NCBI GenBank assembly: GCA_023375675.1
Contig: JALQBC010000004.1
Span: 62,001 to 126,000 of the forward strand
Source of the DNA: Cytospora piceicola
Taxonomy: Eukaryota > Ascomycota > Sordariomycetes > Diaporthales > Cytosporaceae
Direction of reading: 5' to 3'
DNA: 64,000 bases
In this document: positions 1-12,100 of the stretch, in pieces
Layout of the letters: each line of letters begins with the position of its first letter
How positions within the stretch are numbered: the first letter of the stretch is position 1
Translations under genes and position numbers: made by a program
The notes under the pieces: model-generated
Seen by the model: only the letters and a program-made list of their open reading frames with translations
The model's database searches: none
Told to the model about the DNA's origin: nothing

Positions 1-1063
1 CGATTGCCCAGCTTGAGCAATTCTGGTACGCCCCTAAGCTTCTTTACCACCTTCCCGCATTTTTTAGTCCCAGTAGTCATTTCTTTGGCAACTACAGTGT
101 GGCCTCGTCGTGAGAACAAATTGTTGACGGTGAGTACTAGCCGACACGCTGAACCAACGACGTAGGTTTCACGATTCTCAAGCTTGCTCTCTTGATTGTT
201 GAACGCTGTACTGTCTCTGACTGCTCTGTATGTGTAACCTGGTGTCTAAGGAGGCGTGGGTCCACATCCCTTCCGACGGTCACCTCGACGGACATCTGGC
301 GCCAAGTTGCTACGTCGGCACCAAACGCTTGCTGCAACCTCCGCATTGCGCGAATCGCCTTGGGAGACGATGGCTTTCTTGGCCATCTGGTGATTTCAGG
401 TGGTCTGCTGCAATATCGCGCGGACAGTCAAGGCGCGCACCTCTATGTGAGGGGGACGGAAGTGGTCACGAAACAGCACATGTGCAAAGACTCGGGAACT
501 GCTCGGCCAGAATGCCGGTCAAAACTCGGGAAATAGAAGAACTTGGCCGTGCTAAGGATCTGGAAAAAGAGGAGTGTCTGGGCCGTAGAGATCTCTATGG
601 CAAATGCTCTTTGGAGATATTATCTCTGACGAAGCCTGACCTAGTAGATAATGCCGCCTAGTGGAGCGGGCCGGCGTCGAGTTAATCGGGTGGAGGCCGA
701 CATCGCCTGGTGGAGCCCCACGGCACCTGCAAACGACGGCTAGGAATCTACGGAGGCTTCAACCGATCACGGTACGTGGAGTAGATAAGCAGCCGCCAAG
801 GCAAGTTTCCCGTGTATCGTCATGGGCTTGATAATTTGAGAATTCATTATTGATTGTTGCTCCTCATCACGAAGTATCTACTGGATGATATTGGGTTTGG
901 AGGACGTGTACTATAAATGTAGCGGTCCCCCGGGAGGTCGTCCCTCCCTTCTCCCTTCTCAGCATCAACATAATTTACTACGATCTATTTTCCGGCCAAA
1001 CGATTTCCGTGTCTTTCAAGGTTCACAGAGATTCTCTCACATCGATATAATAACGACCGCGAC
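1..1063. other. left-edge region without a confident gene
   Basis: No complete gene could be supported here. On the minus strand two short open segments in different frames, about 370-480 and 137-346, are separated by a stop and a frame change. They could be a decayed gene, but I do not recognise the family. The last 150 bases before position 1064 look like the promoter of the next gene: a TATA-like element at 912-918 followed by a pyrimidine-rich tract at about 938-962. Confidence 0.4.
912..918 (+). promoter_or_regulatory. TATA-like element of the dehydrogenase gene
   Basis: The sequence TATAAAT lies about 150 bases before the ATG at 1064. A CT-rich tract lies between the two, as is common around fungal transcription starts. 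The placement is by position and motif only. Confidence 0.35.
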
Positions 1064-2218
1064 ATGGCGTCCACAGATAGCTTTGGCTGGGTATGTAGCA
1101 GGCAATCTTGAATCGTCTCATCCTCCATTGTCTCTAAACCCATTGACGACCCATACTAATGATACCATAGTATGGCCTTGGGTCTATGGGAATTGGCATG
1201 GCCCTGAACCTTCAAAAGCACCTTGCTGCCAAGGGTTTGGCACCACTTCACTACAGCAACCGCACAATCTCGAGGGGCGAGCCTCTGAAAGAGGCTGGCG
1301 CCATCCCTGAGGAGACATTTGAGAACCTTGTTTCCAAGACGAATATTATCTTCACTATGGTAAGCTATCCTGAGTACAGTGGCATGTAACTCGCGACTGA
1401 CATTTCCAGATTTCAAACGATGAAGTGCTAGACGAGCTGGTAACAAAAGCTTTGGGAAGCGGGACATCGCTGGAGGGTAAGGTCTGGGTAGATACCTCCA
1501 CTGTTCACCCCGAGACTTGCGCAAAGTGCTCCGAGCGCCTCGGTGAGAAGGGTGCTGTCTTTATCGCCTCGCCAGTGTTCGGTGCCAGCCCCATGGCTGC
1601 CTCTGGCAAGCTTATCTGGTCTATGGCTGGCCCAGCGGCCACCAAAGATAGACTCCGCCCTTATGTCTTGGATGTCATGGGCCGGAGCATCATCGATATG
1701 GGCGAAGACGTCAAGCGTTCGAGTCTGCTCAAGATCGCAGGGTATGTAATCCCAAACCAGGTACGAGATGTTGCATGTGGGGGACCCAAGACACTAATCC
1801 TTTACGCCCGCGGTACAGAAACATCTTCGTCATCGGATTCCAGGAGCTGATCGCCGAGGCGCACGTCTTCGCTGAGAAGACAGGCCTCGGAACCAGCCAG
1901 ATGGAGGAGTTCATCGGCAACATGTTTGGCCCCGTGCTGGAGAGCTACTCGAAACGGATGACCACGGGCGCGTGGGCGCCACCCCTCGACACCCCGCCCG
2001 GGTTCGCCGCCGCGCTGGCGTCCAAGGATGCCAGGCACGCCATCTCCATAGCCAAGGACAACGGCACCACCATCCCCACCCTCGAGACGGCGCTGTCCCG
2101 CATGACGGCCGCGCGCGAGTACGCCGGCGAGTCACTGGACAGCGCGTCCATGTACGGAACGGCACGGCTGGAGGCGGGGTTGCCTTTCTGGAGTGAGAAC
2201 AGTAGGCAGGGCAACTAG
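1064..2218 (+). CDS. NAD(P)-dependent beta-hydroxyacid dehydrogenase (3-hydroxyisobutyrate / 6-phosphogluconate dehydrogenase-like)
   Basis: Four exons (1064-1090, 1171-1359, 1410-1741, 1819-2218) join in phase to give 315 residues, a normal length for the family. The N-terminal Rossmann motif GLGSMGIGMA (about residues 11-20) binds the dinucleotide. Lys180, in SLLKIAGN across the last splice junction, aligns with the catalytic lysine of beta-hydroxyacid dehydrogenases, and the C-terminal all-alpha domain follows. Introns are GTATGT...TAG, GTAAGC...CAG and GTATGT...CAG. The enzyme should oxidise a small beta-hydroxyacid, or reduce the semialdehyde, using NAD(P)+. The substrate cannot be read from the sequence: mitochondrial 3-hydroxyisobutyrate oxidation and glyoxylate/succinic semialdehyde reduction are both possible. 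There is no clear mitochondrial presequence, so a cytosolic role is more likely. Confidence 0.9.
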
Positions 2219-3018
2219 GCTGCTGCGGAAAGAAGTGATGAACTCCCGCGCAGAAACTGGTGGGGGAAAAATACCAACGATCTATTTGAATGAATTGGGC
2301 TCATGGGAGGTCTGCATTTGGTTTTAGCGTAGACTCAAGTGCTTTACAGATATAGATAGATATCAAAGCTGTGAAGCTGGAATGACGCAAACGATGTATT
2401 TGATGATTTGATAATTTGAGGAGACGACTCTACGTAGGGAGCAGCATGAACTACATACTGTATTCAGCCAAATCCCATCTGCACTGCAATCTATGAGAGA
2501 CTGGGGCTTGGCACTGGCCCAAACTTCCGAGAGCAAATGACTGCCCACATGGGCAGGTCGTCCAACAATTTCCTTTGAACGCCCGGGCGGCACCTGCAGG
2601 TGGGTATGACCGCGCTTCTGTGGTGGTCAGCACTAACGCATAGTAACCTTGGAAGCAGTCGACTCGCCCAGCCATCGTGCCTCAATGCAACACCAGGTGC
2701 CCAATCAATTTGAATGATCTAGCTACCTAAGTAGATAGCAAGAAGCCCTGAAGTGAGCCTGGCAATCCTTCACACAGCCATCTTGTTCGGTCTCACCGTT
2801 CCGTATAGCAGCCACGCAATGAGGCTGCACATGTGCCCGAGGCGATGAACTAATATGGCTCCCTCAACCCAGCTGTTCTGCACAGGTCGTTGCGGTGTGT
2901 AAACCGAGTTTTTTTTTGACCACATACCAAGCTCTGAACCCATCATTGATACGCATTGTGCTGTTCTTTGTGCCTTGTATCGAAAGAACTCGCTTGATAT
3001 CACGAAGTGTCATAAGCA
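2219..3018. other. intergenic, no gene seen
   Basis: This 0.8-kb spacer lies between the dehydrogenase stop and the STAND-like gene. Short open frames on the minus strand show no domain and no codon bias. One CTACCTAAGTAG-type short palindrome, a motif recurring in intergenic DNA of this window, lies at about 2721-2733. Confidence 0.5.
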
Positions 3019-6000
3019 ATGGATCCGCTTTCCATCACCGCATCAGCGGTAACGCTGATCCAGATCGCCGCTTCTGTAAGTTACCTTTTTGAGTTCCAAA
3101 CCACGGCTTCCAAGGTTGACAAGAGGCATCTAACATGGATGTAGGTTACAAAGACACTGCGTGGATTCAATAAATCCATTAAAAACATCGATGGAAGGGT
3201 AAATGACCTGTGTGGCGAGCTGGACCGCCTTACGACCTGCCTTCAGACCGTCCAAGAGACCCTAAACGGGTGTCAACGATTGGACTTGGCCTCTATTGGA
3301 GAATCCATGTGGCAGCAATGTGACGTGGCTATATCTGATTGTAATATGACACTCAGCGCCATGAGTTTCATGGCAGAGAAAATCAAAGGCACAGAAAAGA
3401 ACAGGGGCTTTGTGTGGAGAGCCAAAGCAGTGGTAAATTGGAATGAGCACAGTGAAGACCTCACTGCATTCCGAGATAAAGTACGGAAGTCGCATTTGGC
3501 TTTGCAGACAATGCTACAAACTATCACCGTGTAAGCCGCCTACTCTCAGGCCTTCAGTTTTGGACATGGGGTGCTGACTTCCAACTTGAAGCTCCACATC
3601 ATTACGAAGCCATGATTCCATTGACTTGGTTCACCTGAAGCTCGACGTACTCAAGAAGTCTATTGATGATGCATTCGGCGCCGCTATGCGTCCAGCCGGT
3701 GGCCTCTCATACAATCAGTCGGACCTCAGGCTCACTCACAACCTCCGCAAGCTCCTGGATGCCGCCAAACAATTCCACTCCACGGCAAGTTCGACAGCGA
3801 GTACTATCCGCGACGGTACCAATGGCCATTGGATGTCTCACAATAACCAAGCGATGAGCCTGATGGGCGAATTCCCGCCTAATAGGCGACAGTGGGTTGA
3901 GGATTATGTGCGAGCTGGTAGACATTGGGAATACCATTCACCAGACGCTTTGGGACAGCAGTCTCCACGTCGAGCCATCTCGCCTCGAAGGCCACGGTCT
4001 CCATCTGGAAGCCCTCAAGCCACATCATTTGCTGCGATTGACGAAGTCACTGCCAAAACGCCTACCGATATAGTTCCAGATAAGGAAAACGGGGAGAGAC
4101 AAGAAGACAAGGACGAAGAGGACGACGAGGATTACGATGACGATAACGCCGAACCCGAGGCCGAGAAAGCATTCCAAGATAGGCTTCGGGAACTTGCTCT
4201 GGATAGGATTGGGACTCGTGACTACAGCAACGCGGTAGTTTTCCTTCAGAGAGCCTTGAAGCCAGTGCCTGTTACGGATATTGCAAAGGCCGAACATCGA
4301 CATCTGAAAATCCAGCTTGCCGTATGTTATTTCCTCCAAAGAGACTGGGGGAAGGCCGAGGCCATTGTTTCCATCCTATCGAAAACAAAGAGCGACCGAG
4401 ACTCTGTGATCTGCACCCTCATGCATGCTTTGTCGTTAGCCCACCTCTTTCATTACTCATTCGAATCAGCTTTGAGCATTGGCCAGAGAGCTCTGCAGGG
4501 GAGAAAACGCTTGTTCAAGGCTGGCAGCATCGAATCCAGTGAGGTAGATAAGACACGGGCGTTGCTCGCCACAATCTACGATGTTAGGGGTGGTGATGAC
4601 GACTACATCCATGCCGATGTGCTCAACGGACAATTGACGAGGGATTTCGAGTACAATCATCCCAAAAGTGAGATAGAGTTCCTCACAAACCATCCCACTT
4701 TGTTTTCAACAGTGTTTGGCCATGATACCCCAGCTCTTGGACCGATAACGCCCTCCGGGCACGTCGAATTGCCCGGAGATGCTCTTGGACTGGAAGTTCA
4801 CGCCAAGCAGCCCGTGAACAATGACCAAGGAAACAGGCTAAAGGTTATATGTACTCTTGAACCAACCGGTGCGATTCGCAGTGCTGGAGGTGTATCACCG
4901 CTGAGAAGCAAGTTGACGGACCACTGGCGGTTCGAGCAGGACACTGCCAAATGCGCCACTTCATCACCAATGCCGGCACCAAGGCCTTTGTCTCCAAGGA
5001 CAATGGATGCTGACGATGAATGTTCGACAAACATCGACACTCCGACTTTCCCCCTTAAGCATCGGTTAACACACTTGCTCACATACAGACGAACAAGGCC
5101 TGTCAAGCTCGAGGATGTACCGGATTCTGCAGAGCCACCCATAGCAACTACATCACCGACGTCAAATTGGCTAAGAGGTGGTAGCATGGTCCGGCGCACA
5201 AAGTCCAAGAAATTGGTGCGGAAACGGTCTAAAGAACATGTGCCCGAACGTCAAAGGCTGTCAAGTTCCTTCAGGTTCCACAGCAAAAAAGGCATAAACC
5301 AAGCAGAAGCAACGGGTTCTGACAAGAATGGTAGCAGGGTCTTGGATTGGTTGGAATCTCAGACTTCGTGTGAGAACAGCGAGGACTGCGCTTCTGTGGT
5401 GGCATGTGTTGGATCTTCCAGGGCATCGATGTGTTGGCTACCCGGAGACCACTTGGGTCCAGATGCCCTGTCAAGCCCACATACTCTGCCCTGCACATTG
5501 CCTGAGAAAACGAAGGCGTTTTCACAGTACAGTCAAAGAAACCTTCCTAGCAATCCATATACACCGGATGACATGGTCCCAATTGTGGACACTGACCGCC
5601 ATGCACATCTGAAGAAACTGGGCGGCAACATATACTACGAGTTTATGAACGGTAGCATATGCCCCGAGTTAATGGACACCGGACTACCCGCAGAATTGTC
5701 CGACACTGCCCTAACGCCAGTGGAAATCATAGAAAGACACCCAAGCATCGGACATAACGCAAGACATAGTCTTCGGTCTTCACTTCTTGATGCCGGACTG
5801 AGGGAGAAGAGTCGAGAGCCAGACTCTGCAACCACTTCATCTGCCTCGTTTCAATCACGCCCCAACAACCTCAAATTACGAACAACCGGTCTGGAAAATA
5901 CGCATTTAGAATATGTTCCTGGGCAGCTGGCTGGACATTTTGCCGCCCTACCACACATGACTGATGAGAGAGAACGCTTTGTGACCAAGTTGTCTCTGGA

Positions 6001-6733
6001 CAGACTATTGTCCCATGTCACTTCGGCTTTCCGTGATCCTGTTCTTGAGCACGACATAAGAAGAATCATCAAGAAGCTGGAGAAAAATGGCAGCCCTGGA
6101 GCCGATACTGCTAGTGATTCCGGGTACGAGACGATGTCCGCGGTCAAGGCGGGACCGAACAAGTCGCCGTTACAATTCGACTCCGGAGCCGAAGACGAGC
6201 ACAACAACACCGCCGTGCCACTCCCTCTAAGTTCAGAGCCTTCTTGTCGACAGGACAGTCCTAGAAGTCACTTAACAGACAAGCCGGCGTCTACAGTTCG
6301 GAGATATTCGCTATCCTCCCAGACGCAGACGTATCCCGGCCTGAAGCGAGCGTTCTCCTTTGTGGTTGGTGCTGAGGATGATATCAGTTGTAATCGCTCG
6401 GGCGCCATACGGCAAGATGACGAGGATGACTCAGCTCAGCCATCGACAAAGAAGGTTTCTTTTGCCCTGGAGCCGGACCCTCAGGATGAATTGGCCACTT
6501 GCAAAGCTGAGCAGAGTGATAACGACGGGGGAAAGGAGGGTAACAAGACAGGCGACCGCATTGATGCATGTGGCATGGAGATGGAAAGTTGCAAGCAATA
6601 TAGAGAACAGAGACGACGGGTAAACTTCAAAATCAGAGACATTTGGGGAAAGATATCTTTGGGTCGGAAGGCGTTGACCGATCTCGCGCGGTTAGATGGA
6701 GGGGAACCCCCGATATGCATGCGGACATCTTAA
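3019..6733 (+). CDS. large protein with fungal STAND N-terminal domain and TPR-like repeats, no NTPase domain
   Basis: Three exons (3019-3075, 3145-3530, 3592-6733) give 1,194 residues. The start MDPLSITASAVTLIQIAAS and the helical stretch to about residue 150 match the 'fungal N-terminal domain of STAND proteins', the signalling end of many fungal NLR-like receptors. An Arg/Ser/Pro linker and a strongly acidic tract (about residues 311-340) come next. A helical region at about 341-500 then looks like degenerate tetratricopeptide repeats (DYSNAVVFLQRAL, WGKAEAIVSIL, ESALSIGQRALQGRKRL). The remaining ~690 residues are Ser/Pro/Thr-rich and probably disordered, with a basic patch (RRTKSKKLVRKRSKEH). 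No NACHT or NB-ARC P-loop is visible. The ATG at 3019 was chosen because it starts the canonical domain motif. A role in self/non-self recognition or signalling is inference only. Confidence 0.8.
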
Positions 6734-8270
6734 ATCTCGAATAATTTGGTTCTTGACACTGAGTAGTTATTATATAGAACAGCCCCTCAAAGGAGTATTC
6801 TATTCTCAGCACTGGGTTTTCAGTGCCTCCAAGATGATTCCGTGTTCAGGGGGCTTGGCTAAACAGATGCCCCATCCACGGTCGCCCATCCATACATACT
6901 TAAGTGCCGTACTTAAGTATGTACTTAGATAGATTTCTGATGGTTCATATGTACCCGCAATACCTAGGTAACTATATCACCGTCAAGTCGGCAACGCAGA
7001 ACCGGCTTGTTTGCAAATGTTGGGAATCAAGATTAACTTCGCGAAGGACCGATCAACTCTAGTGACGTGCTTTAAAAGATATTCATTAGTGTGACAACGT
7101 TCAACGGAGAAGCAGAGACTAATGCGCGGAAAATTTGGAATGGGATGGTGTGGAATGGAACTAGTCAACTGGTGGTCGCAAAGCTTTTGATCCTCCTATG
7201 AATCCCACGTTGGGGCTGAAGATAGGGAATATCAGAGTCATCAGCCCTCAGTGTGTGCTACACAAACTGGCGAGAAACAACCCTCGGTAGGGATTCGCTG
7301 TTGGTTGCAATTCCTTTGGATCTCGGCTGGGAAGTAGGATCGTAAGCGCGTACACTCTATATTCTTCCCCTATGCCATCGCGTTGGAAACTATGCACATG
7401 AACATTGTTGTTCACCTGCTGCTTATGATATCATAGGTTCGATATAGGTGAAAACCCCTACATGTGTTGTACAGCAGAGCGCCACTTGCGCTAGGGAGAA
7501 TCATAATGGATGACACTAGCTGCTAGGCTAGGAGGATGTAATCCTACGAGCAGGATGAGCAGAGAATGCGCTGTCATCTGCGATCAAGTGTTCCGAAAAC
7601 CTAAGTGCGTATAGTGCACGGTGTTTCTCGAAATCGTAACTTCAAGAGCAAAATGGAAGTAAGGGGCTGTCGCACTAACAGGGTAGTTAGCTCCCATGTA
7701 TATACGGGAGTCGACATTGCAATGGCAGCGCTGACAGTGTATGCCGCTCAATTCAGAGTGGATAGGGATGAACATTGTCAAGTAAGGCATGGAAAAGCGT
7801 GCAGATCAACCGCTACATCGTAGCCTTGGTGACTCTTGAGCTAAGTTGAGTGATGTCTTTTGGTATGTGTGTCTGCTCCCCGAATACTACGGCCAATAAG
7901 AGATCGTGGACATAGCTACTACATGATAATCATTTCCACCTTATGCTGCTCTTTTTGCCCACGCAACCTCACCTCCTCCGCCTACAGACGCCGATCCTAT
8001 CACAATATTCAAGCAGTATGAGCTAAGACTACATAGGCAATAATTTGAAACAGCGCGCAGTCCTCAAGGAGACCGGAAAAGCCTTGAATCAAGTGCTAAG
8101 TTTGATATACGGGAAGGGGGTCTTCTTAGTCCCCTAACACTGCGGTGAGGTAGATCTCTGACGCTAATACACCCAATTGCCTATACGGATTCCAGAGTTG
8201 GCCGATTGCCAGCACGCTTCCGCTTTGACACTAGAGAGCATGACAGTAATATCTGGCCTGAGTACTAGTG

Positions 8271-8330
8271 GAAGGATTAGGAAGGATGAGGAAGGATTAG
8301 GGAAAATTGAGAAGAACTAGGAAGGATTAG
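8271..8330 (+). repeat. 10-bp tandem repeat, 6 copies
   Basis: Six consecutive 10-base units of the type GAAGGATTAG fill this interval. Units 1, 3 and 6 are identical, unit 2 differs by two bases, and units 4 and 5 are more diverged. It lies in non-coding DNA and looks like a simple minisatellite. Confidence 0.8.
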
Positions 8331-9052
8331 GCACGGCTAAATGACCTTGGAAGACTGGAAGCTGCTTTCAGGATTTCGGTACAAGACATGCGACGAGCTT
8401 GGGGAATAATCTTCTACTTCGAAAATATATAGAATCAAATTTATATACTTACAAAGCTCGAAGAATATATGTACTATATGGTTGAAGCCCTGGTCAAAGT
8501 TTACAGATTTCTCTCATGATTATAATTATTTAGTGATAGAGTTACCGGCATGCGTAGCTTGATAGGACATCTACGCTCCGCTCGTGGTCTTCATAATGCG
8601 GGTGACTCTCTCATCTCTCCTTCACATCACCATCCTAGATACAGTTTAGCTTAATTCACTTCTTATGCGGTCGTCCTAAAGTATAAATCTGTAGCCAAAC
8701 ATTGGTGTAACTAGTGCTTATTGATAGCTGATAATTTTGGCAACGAGAATGTCTGATCTTTACCTTCAAAGTTTTAGAGCTGACGTAAAATGAGTTGGGT
8801 TCCTTTTTGACAGTCCTTGCGTGGCTGTTTAGCCAATTAATCCTACATCTGGATATATTCCGTCCAACTACTACCTGGGACTGTACACCATTACGGCCGA
8901 ACCTCCAGGGAGCTTTGTCACCTGGACAGATTACGAGGGCCTAGAGTCTCATATTGACGATGGAATGAGAGGAATTGTGGGCAAATTCTAGACTGGGTGT
9001 TGTCTAAGCATGGATGAGATGGTCTACGATGAACATGGTGTCGAGAGAAATC

Positions 9053-9060
9053 TATATAAA
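9053..9060 (+). promoter_or_regulatory. TATA box of the small secreted protein gene
   Basis: TATATAAA stands about 130 bases before the ATG at 9188. A CA-rich leader lies between them. A strong TATA box is common for highly induced fungal genes such as effectors. This is motif evidence only. Confidence 0.45.
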
Positions 9061-9187
9061 GTCATGTTACGTCCCATATAGTTCCCATCTTTTGACCCAG
9101 CAACTCACCCAGTCTCATCAAGTTACGAGAACCAAGCACAGAAATACAAAGTCCCCTCCAAAATATCATCATCCTCCCACAGACATA

Positions 9188-9482
9188 ATGCGTTTCACAG
9201 CCATCCTCGCTGCCCTTGTTGTTGCGGCAACTGCAGCCCCTACGAGCTCTTCTCCTGTCGAGCAAGCTGGCTCAGCTCTCGGTAGGCACCACTCCTGTTG
9301 TCTTATACATTACGTATACAACGGTCATAACATTCAACCTTTTGGCTAACGATAGTCTCCAATTAGTTGCCCGCGACGCTTGTAGTAACATCGATGGTTA
9401 CGAGGAATGTGTCAACAATTGCAGCTCGCTCGAACCCGGCTTTGCTTGCACCATCGCCTGCCTTATCTCTTATTGTCCCTAA
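9188..9482 (+). CDS. small secreted cysteine-rich protein (effector-like)
   Basis: Two exons (9188-9281 and 9367-9482; intron GTAGGC...TAG) encode 69 residues. The N-terminus MRFTAILAALVVAATAAP is a clear signal peptide. The mature part of about 50 residues has six cysteines spaced C-x8-C-x3-C-x8-C-x3-C-x4-C, so two C-x3-C pairs are separated by eight residues. Paired C-x3-C motifs are typical of disulphide-stapled helical hairpins (alpha-hairpinin-like). The family is not recognised. Size, secretion and cysteine content fit a host-interaction effector or an antimicrobial peptide, but nothing shows activity. It sits isolated between long non-coding stretches with a TATA box upstream, a setting common for effectors. 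Confidence 0.75.
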
Positions 9483-10827
9483 ATTCCTTCATCTAGCATC
9501 TGAAGGTGCAGTGATGCTATAAGGTAGTAAGAGGAGTCTTAACTTACTAGGAGCTTAGCTAAGGCCATTCTAGGGAGCATTGCACCTGTCGACGGCAGAA
9601 GGTTGAAGGGTTGAATTTCAAGGCTTCACAGTGTCTTTTCTTCTCACTAGCCGCCTCATTAGGCTATTCAATAGGCTGCCCTTTCTGTATCAAGACCGTG
9701 TAGTGTGGATTGGTAACATCGGAGGTGACTGAGAGATGTTTTTCAGATGTCGAGATGTCCCTCTATGGTGATATATTGTTTTTGATCAGCTTCGCGCGCA
9801 GATTTAAGCAACAACCCCTGTTTCAATTCAATACAATCCCCAACATAGCATAAGCTATTATCAGCAACGGACTGGAGCAGCATGCATGTGGGCTTTTACG
9901 CGATGGACCGTTGTTGGTCAGAAACCTGCTACAAAATAACGAGGTGGTTCCACTGTCAATTGCTGGGATATGTAATAAATACCTACCTAGTACGCATAGA
10001 TCCTAGTTCGTTTTCGTCTACACATGCAAGTCTCGGTCCTTTTTCGCAACATCTTTACCAACAAACCAAACAGTGCATGTGAGGCTGCCCGCCCCTGGAG
10101 ACCGGCGAGGCCTGTGCCAGTATTGATTCATCTGCATAGCCCCCAACCAATCTCCTTGCTTACAACAGCTAGCGTTGCGTTATCAGCTACCTACTTAAGT
10201 AGGTATCATGAACAATAACACCCCAATGCAACGGAATATGTCCGTTGGTGCCGGCCCCAGCAACAACGTATCGCAACACTTCCAATTCCAATCAACTTCG
10301 AGTACGAGTCATTACTTAAGTACCGTGTAGTATAGATGCAACCCAGGCAACATGGATCGGCATTGCGTCCCATGAGCCCCGGCCCCCCCGGGGCTCTGCT
10401 GCGCCCCCCAACGCAACACATGTGCATTGTCAGAACGACATACTGAAGTATTGAACGCGGGCATCCAGCGAGATACACCACGGCGCATATGCGTCTGTCT
10501 ATGCATGCAGAAAATGGAGAATTTGTCGAGAAATCCTGGCACACCAAATCTTAATTGACAGGGTTTGATGGCTGTTGGTTCACGGAGTCTACGTAATGGT
10601 GACAGCAGCGCGATGGTTGACCTACCGCTCGCCGCTCGCGAGATGCTCTACAGATTGATGCATGATCGCCATCATTTCCTTGGAAAGTCCAAGTGTGGAT
10701 TTAGAGGGGGAAACACGAATAGTTCTCAATTGTTTCTGTGAGTCTAAAGCCTAAATAGAGCCAAACATTCCCGAAACAGCCAAGCGAGCTCCGCATTGCC
10801 TTAGGATCCAATTGATCAGTGTGTACC
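9483..10827. other. intergenic, no gene seen
   Basis: This 1.3-kb stretch separates the small secreted protein from the convergent hydrolase gene. It contains short palindromes of the ACCTACTTAAGTAGGT type (about 10190-10204) and a C-rich tract (about 10378-10412). The minus-strand open frame at 10206-10547 has no coding bias or domain. Confidence 0.5.
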
Positions 10828-11625
10828 TCACTCTCTGCCATCCTTGATAGTCGCTGCAGCCTTGTTGACAGTATCGACAACTTCCTCTGTCGCAGTAAGG
10901 AACGGACAGTGGTCGGTATTAAGTAAAACCAGTCGCGGATCCGGCAAACCATGTTCTTTCAGTCGTTCCAACATCAGCTGTTGAGAGGCGAAACTAACAG
11001 TCTTGTCGTTGATAGTATGAATGTACGTGACTGGAATCTCCTTCCAAGCACAGTGTGAGAGTGGTTGCTGCATGGCCTTGATGTTCCAGGGCACCAGTGT
11101 CGAGATATAGGCTGCTGCCTGACTATCGTCGCTGACATTGTTGATGAGCTGCTCTCTGGGCGCTGCCATAGTACAGTAGCCATCTTCGTCGAAGGCGAGA
11201 TTCAGCTGCGGTGCCTTTTCGTCCTTCATGCCTAGGGCGTGCGCTTGGTTCATTGTAGACCAGTTCTCAGGCAGAATAAAACCGCACATGTAAATGAGAT
11301 TCGACACACCGCCGCCAAGTCCCTGCTTTGCGCGTGTGTGGAAGGACAGTCCATGGAGAGCATTGGAGCCGACTTGGCCGCCATACGAATGCAGGAGAGC
11401 GATGACGGTTCGCCCATCTTCGACAAGGCCCTCCACGCACGAGCGAATCAGTGCAGTGTCGGTCACGAGGTCGCCATCCGGGGACTTCGTGCCGTTCATG
11501 CTTGTGAGAAGAGGGACATGAACTTCATAGCCCGCGAGCCGAAGAGATGTCGTGAGTTTGTCATAGGACGCGGGAACGTGCCACGCGCCGTGAACGAGAA
11601 CCACGGTTGGCTTTGTAGATACCAT
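10828..11625 (-). CDS. alpha/beta hydrolase (AB hydrolase-1 superfamily, esterase-like)
   Basis: A single exon encodes 265 residues from the ATG at 11625. The open frame runs further upstream to 11883, but the fold starts at this ATG: MVSTKPTVVLVHGAWH is the first beta strand and the oxyanion loop HGAW. The nucleophile elbow is LLHSYGG, with Ser80 in an H-S-x-G-G context. The acid is probably Asp in TINDKTVSF, and the base is His in NTDHCPF near the C-terminus. It resembles small soluble esterases of the pyrethroid-hydrolase / salicylate-esterase-like type found in fungi. No signal peptide, so probably cytosolic. It lies 0.5 kb from a polyketide synthase relic and 2.5 kb from a P450, so it could be a leftover tailoring or offloading hydrolase; that is inference. 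Substrate unknown. Confidence 0.85.
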   Translation of the reverse strand: MVSTKPTVVLVHGAWHVPASYDKLTTSLRLAGYEVHVPLLTSMNGTKSPDGDLVTDTALIRSCVEGLVEDGRTVIALLHSYGGQVGSNALHGLSFHTRAKQGLGGGVSNLIYMCGFILPENWSTMNQAHALGMKDEKAPQLNLAFDEDGYCTMAAPREQLINNVSDDSQAAAYISTLVPWNIKAMQQPLSHCAWKEIPVTYIHTINDKTVSFASQQLMLERLKEHGLPDPRLVLLNTDHCPFLTATEEVVDTVNKAAATIKDGRE

Positions 11626-12100
11626 GGTCACGGATAAAGTGAATAGTATGATGAAGAAGGGAGAGGTTATGGGGAAGAATGGTTTCCGATCCAAATTGTT
11701 CAAGGTGCAGCAGCGGATATCTATATATACATCTGGGAAGACCTGCAAGTAGGCAATAGATCCGAGGAGCAGCACTGAAATTACTAATAAGTACCCATTG
11801 TAAATATGATACCTATTGGTAAGTCGGTATTCGGGCCTATTGCCTACCCACATATAGTTTAAGGCGGCTATATATAACCTCAAACTTAAATATTACTGCT
11901 TTATTTCTATTATTTTTATTAATGTTATTGGTGTTGAAACTGGAAATAATATTTTACTTCTTCAATTTTAAATATAGTTTTATAACTTGTTTTGAAAACT
12001 GAAAGAAAGTTGTAGGAGCCATGATAGGGTCATCAAGTGTGTGTATCGTGTAGCTTGATTCCGAAGGCTACAGACGGTGCTTAAGGAAGCCTACTTATAG
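11626..12100. other. AT-rich spacer between hydrolase and PKS relic
   Basis: No gene is seen. The stretch 11880-12010 is very AT-rich, unlike the flanking genes. Together with the G-to-A nonsense change in the neighbouring relic it suggests RIP-like decay of what was once coding DNA. Confidence 0.45.

Larger units (their letters stand above)
6734..9187. other. 2.4-kb intergenic region
   Basis: No open frame here has convincing codon bias or a recognisable domain. It holds TACTTAAGTA-type short palindromes (about 6897-6930), an imperfect 10-bp tandem array (8271-8330) and, near its right end, the promoter of the small secreted protein gene. Several AT-rich patches (for example 8410-8540) look like worn, non-coding DNA. 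Confidence 0.5.

Noticed and set aside
137..480. Possible decayed gene at the left edge (minus strand)
   Set aside because: Two short segments in different frames are vaguely protein-like, but no family could be named and the region has stops; listed only as unassigned DNA.
11626..11883. Upstream extension of the alpha/beta hydrolase frame
   Set aside because: The fold begins at the ATG at 11625; the extension is AT-rich leader-like sequence and no family member has it.
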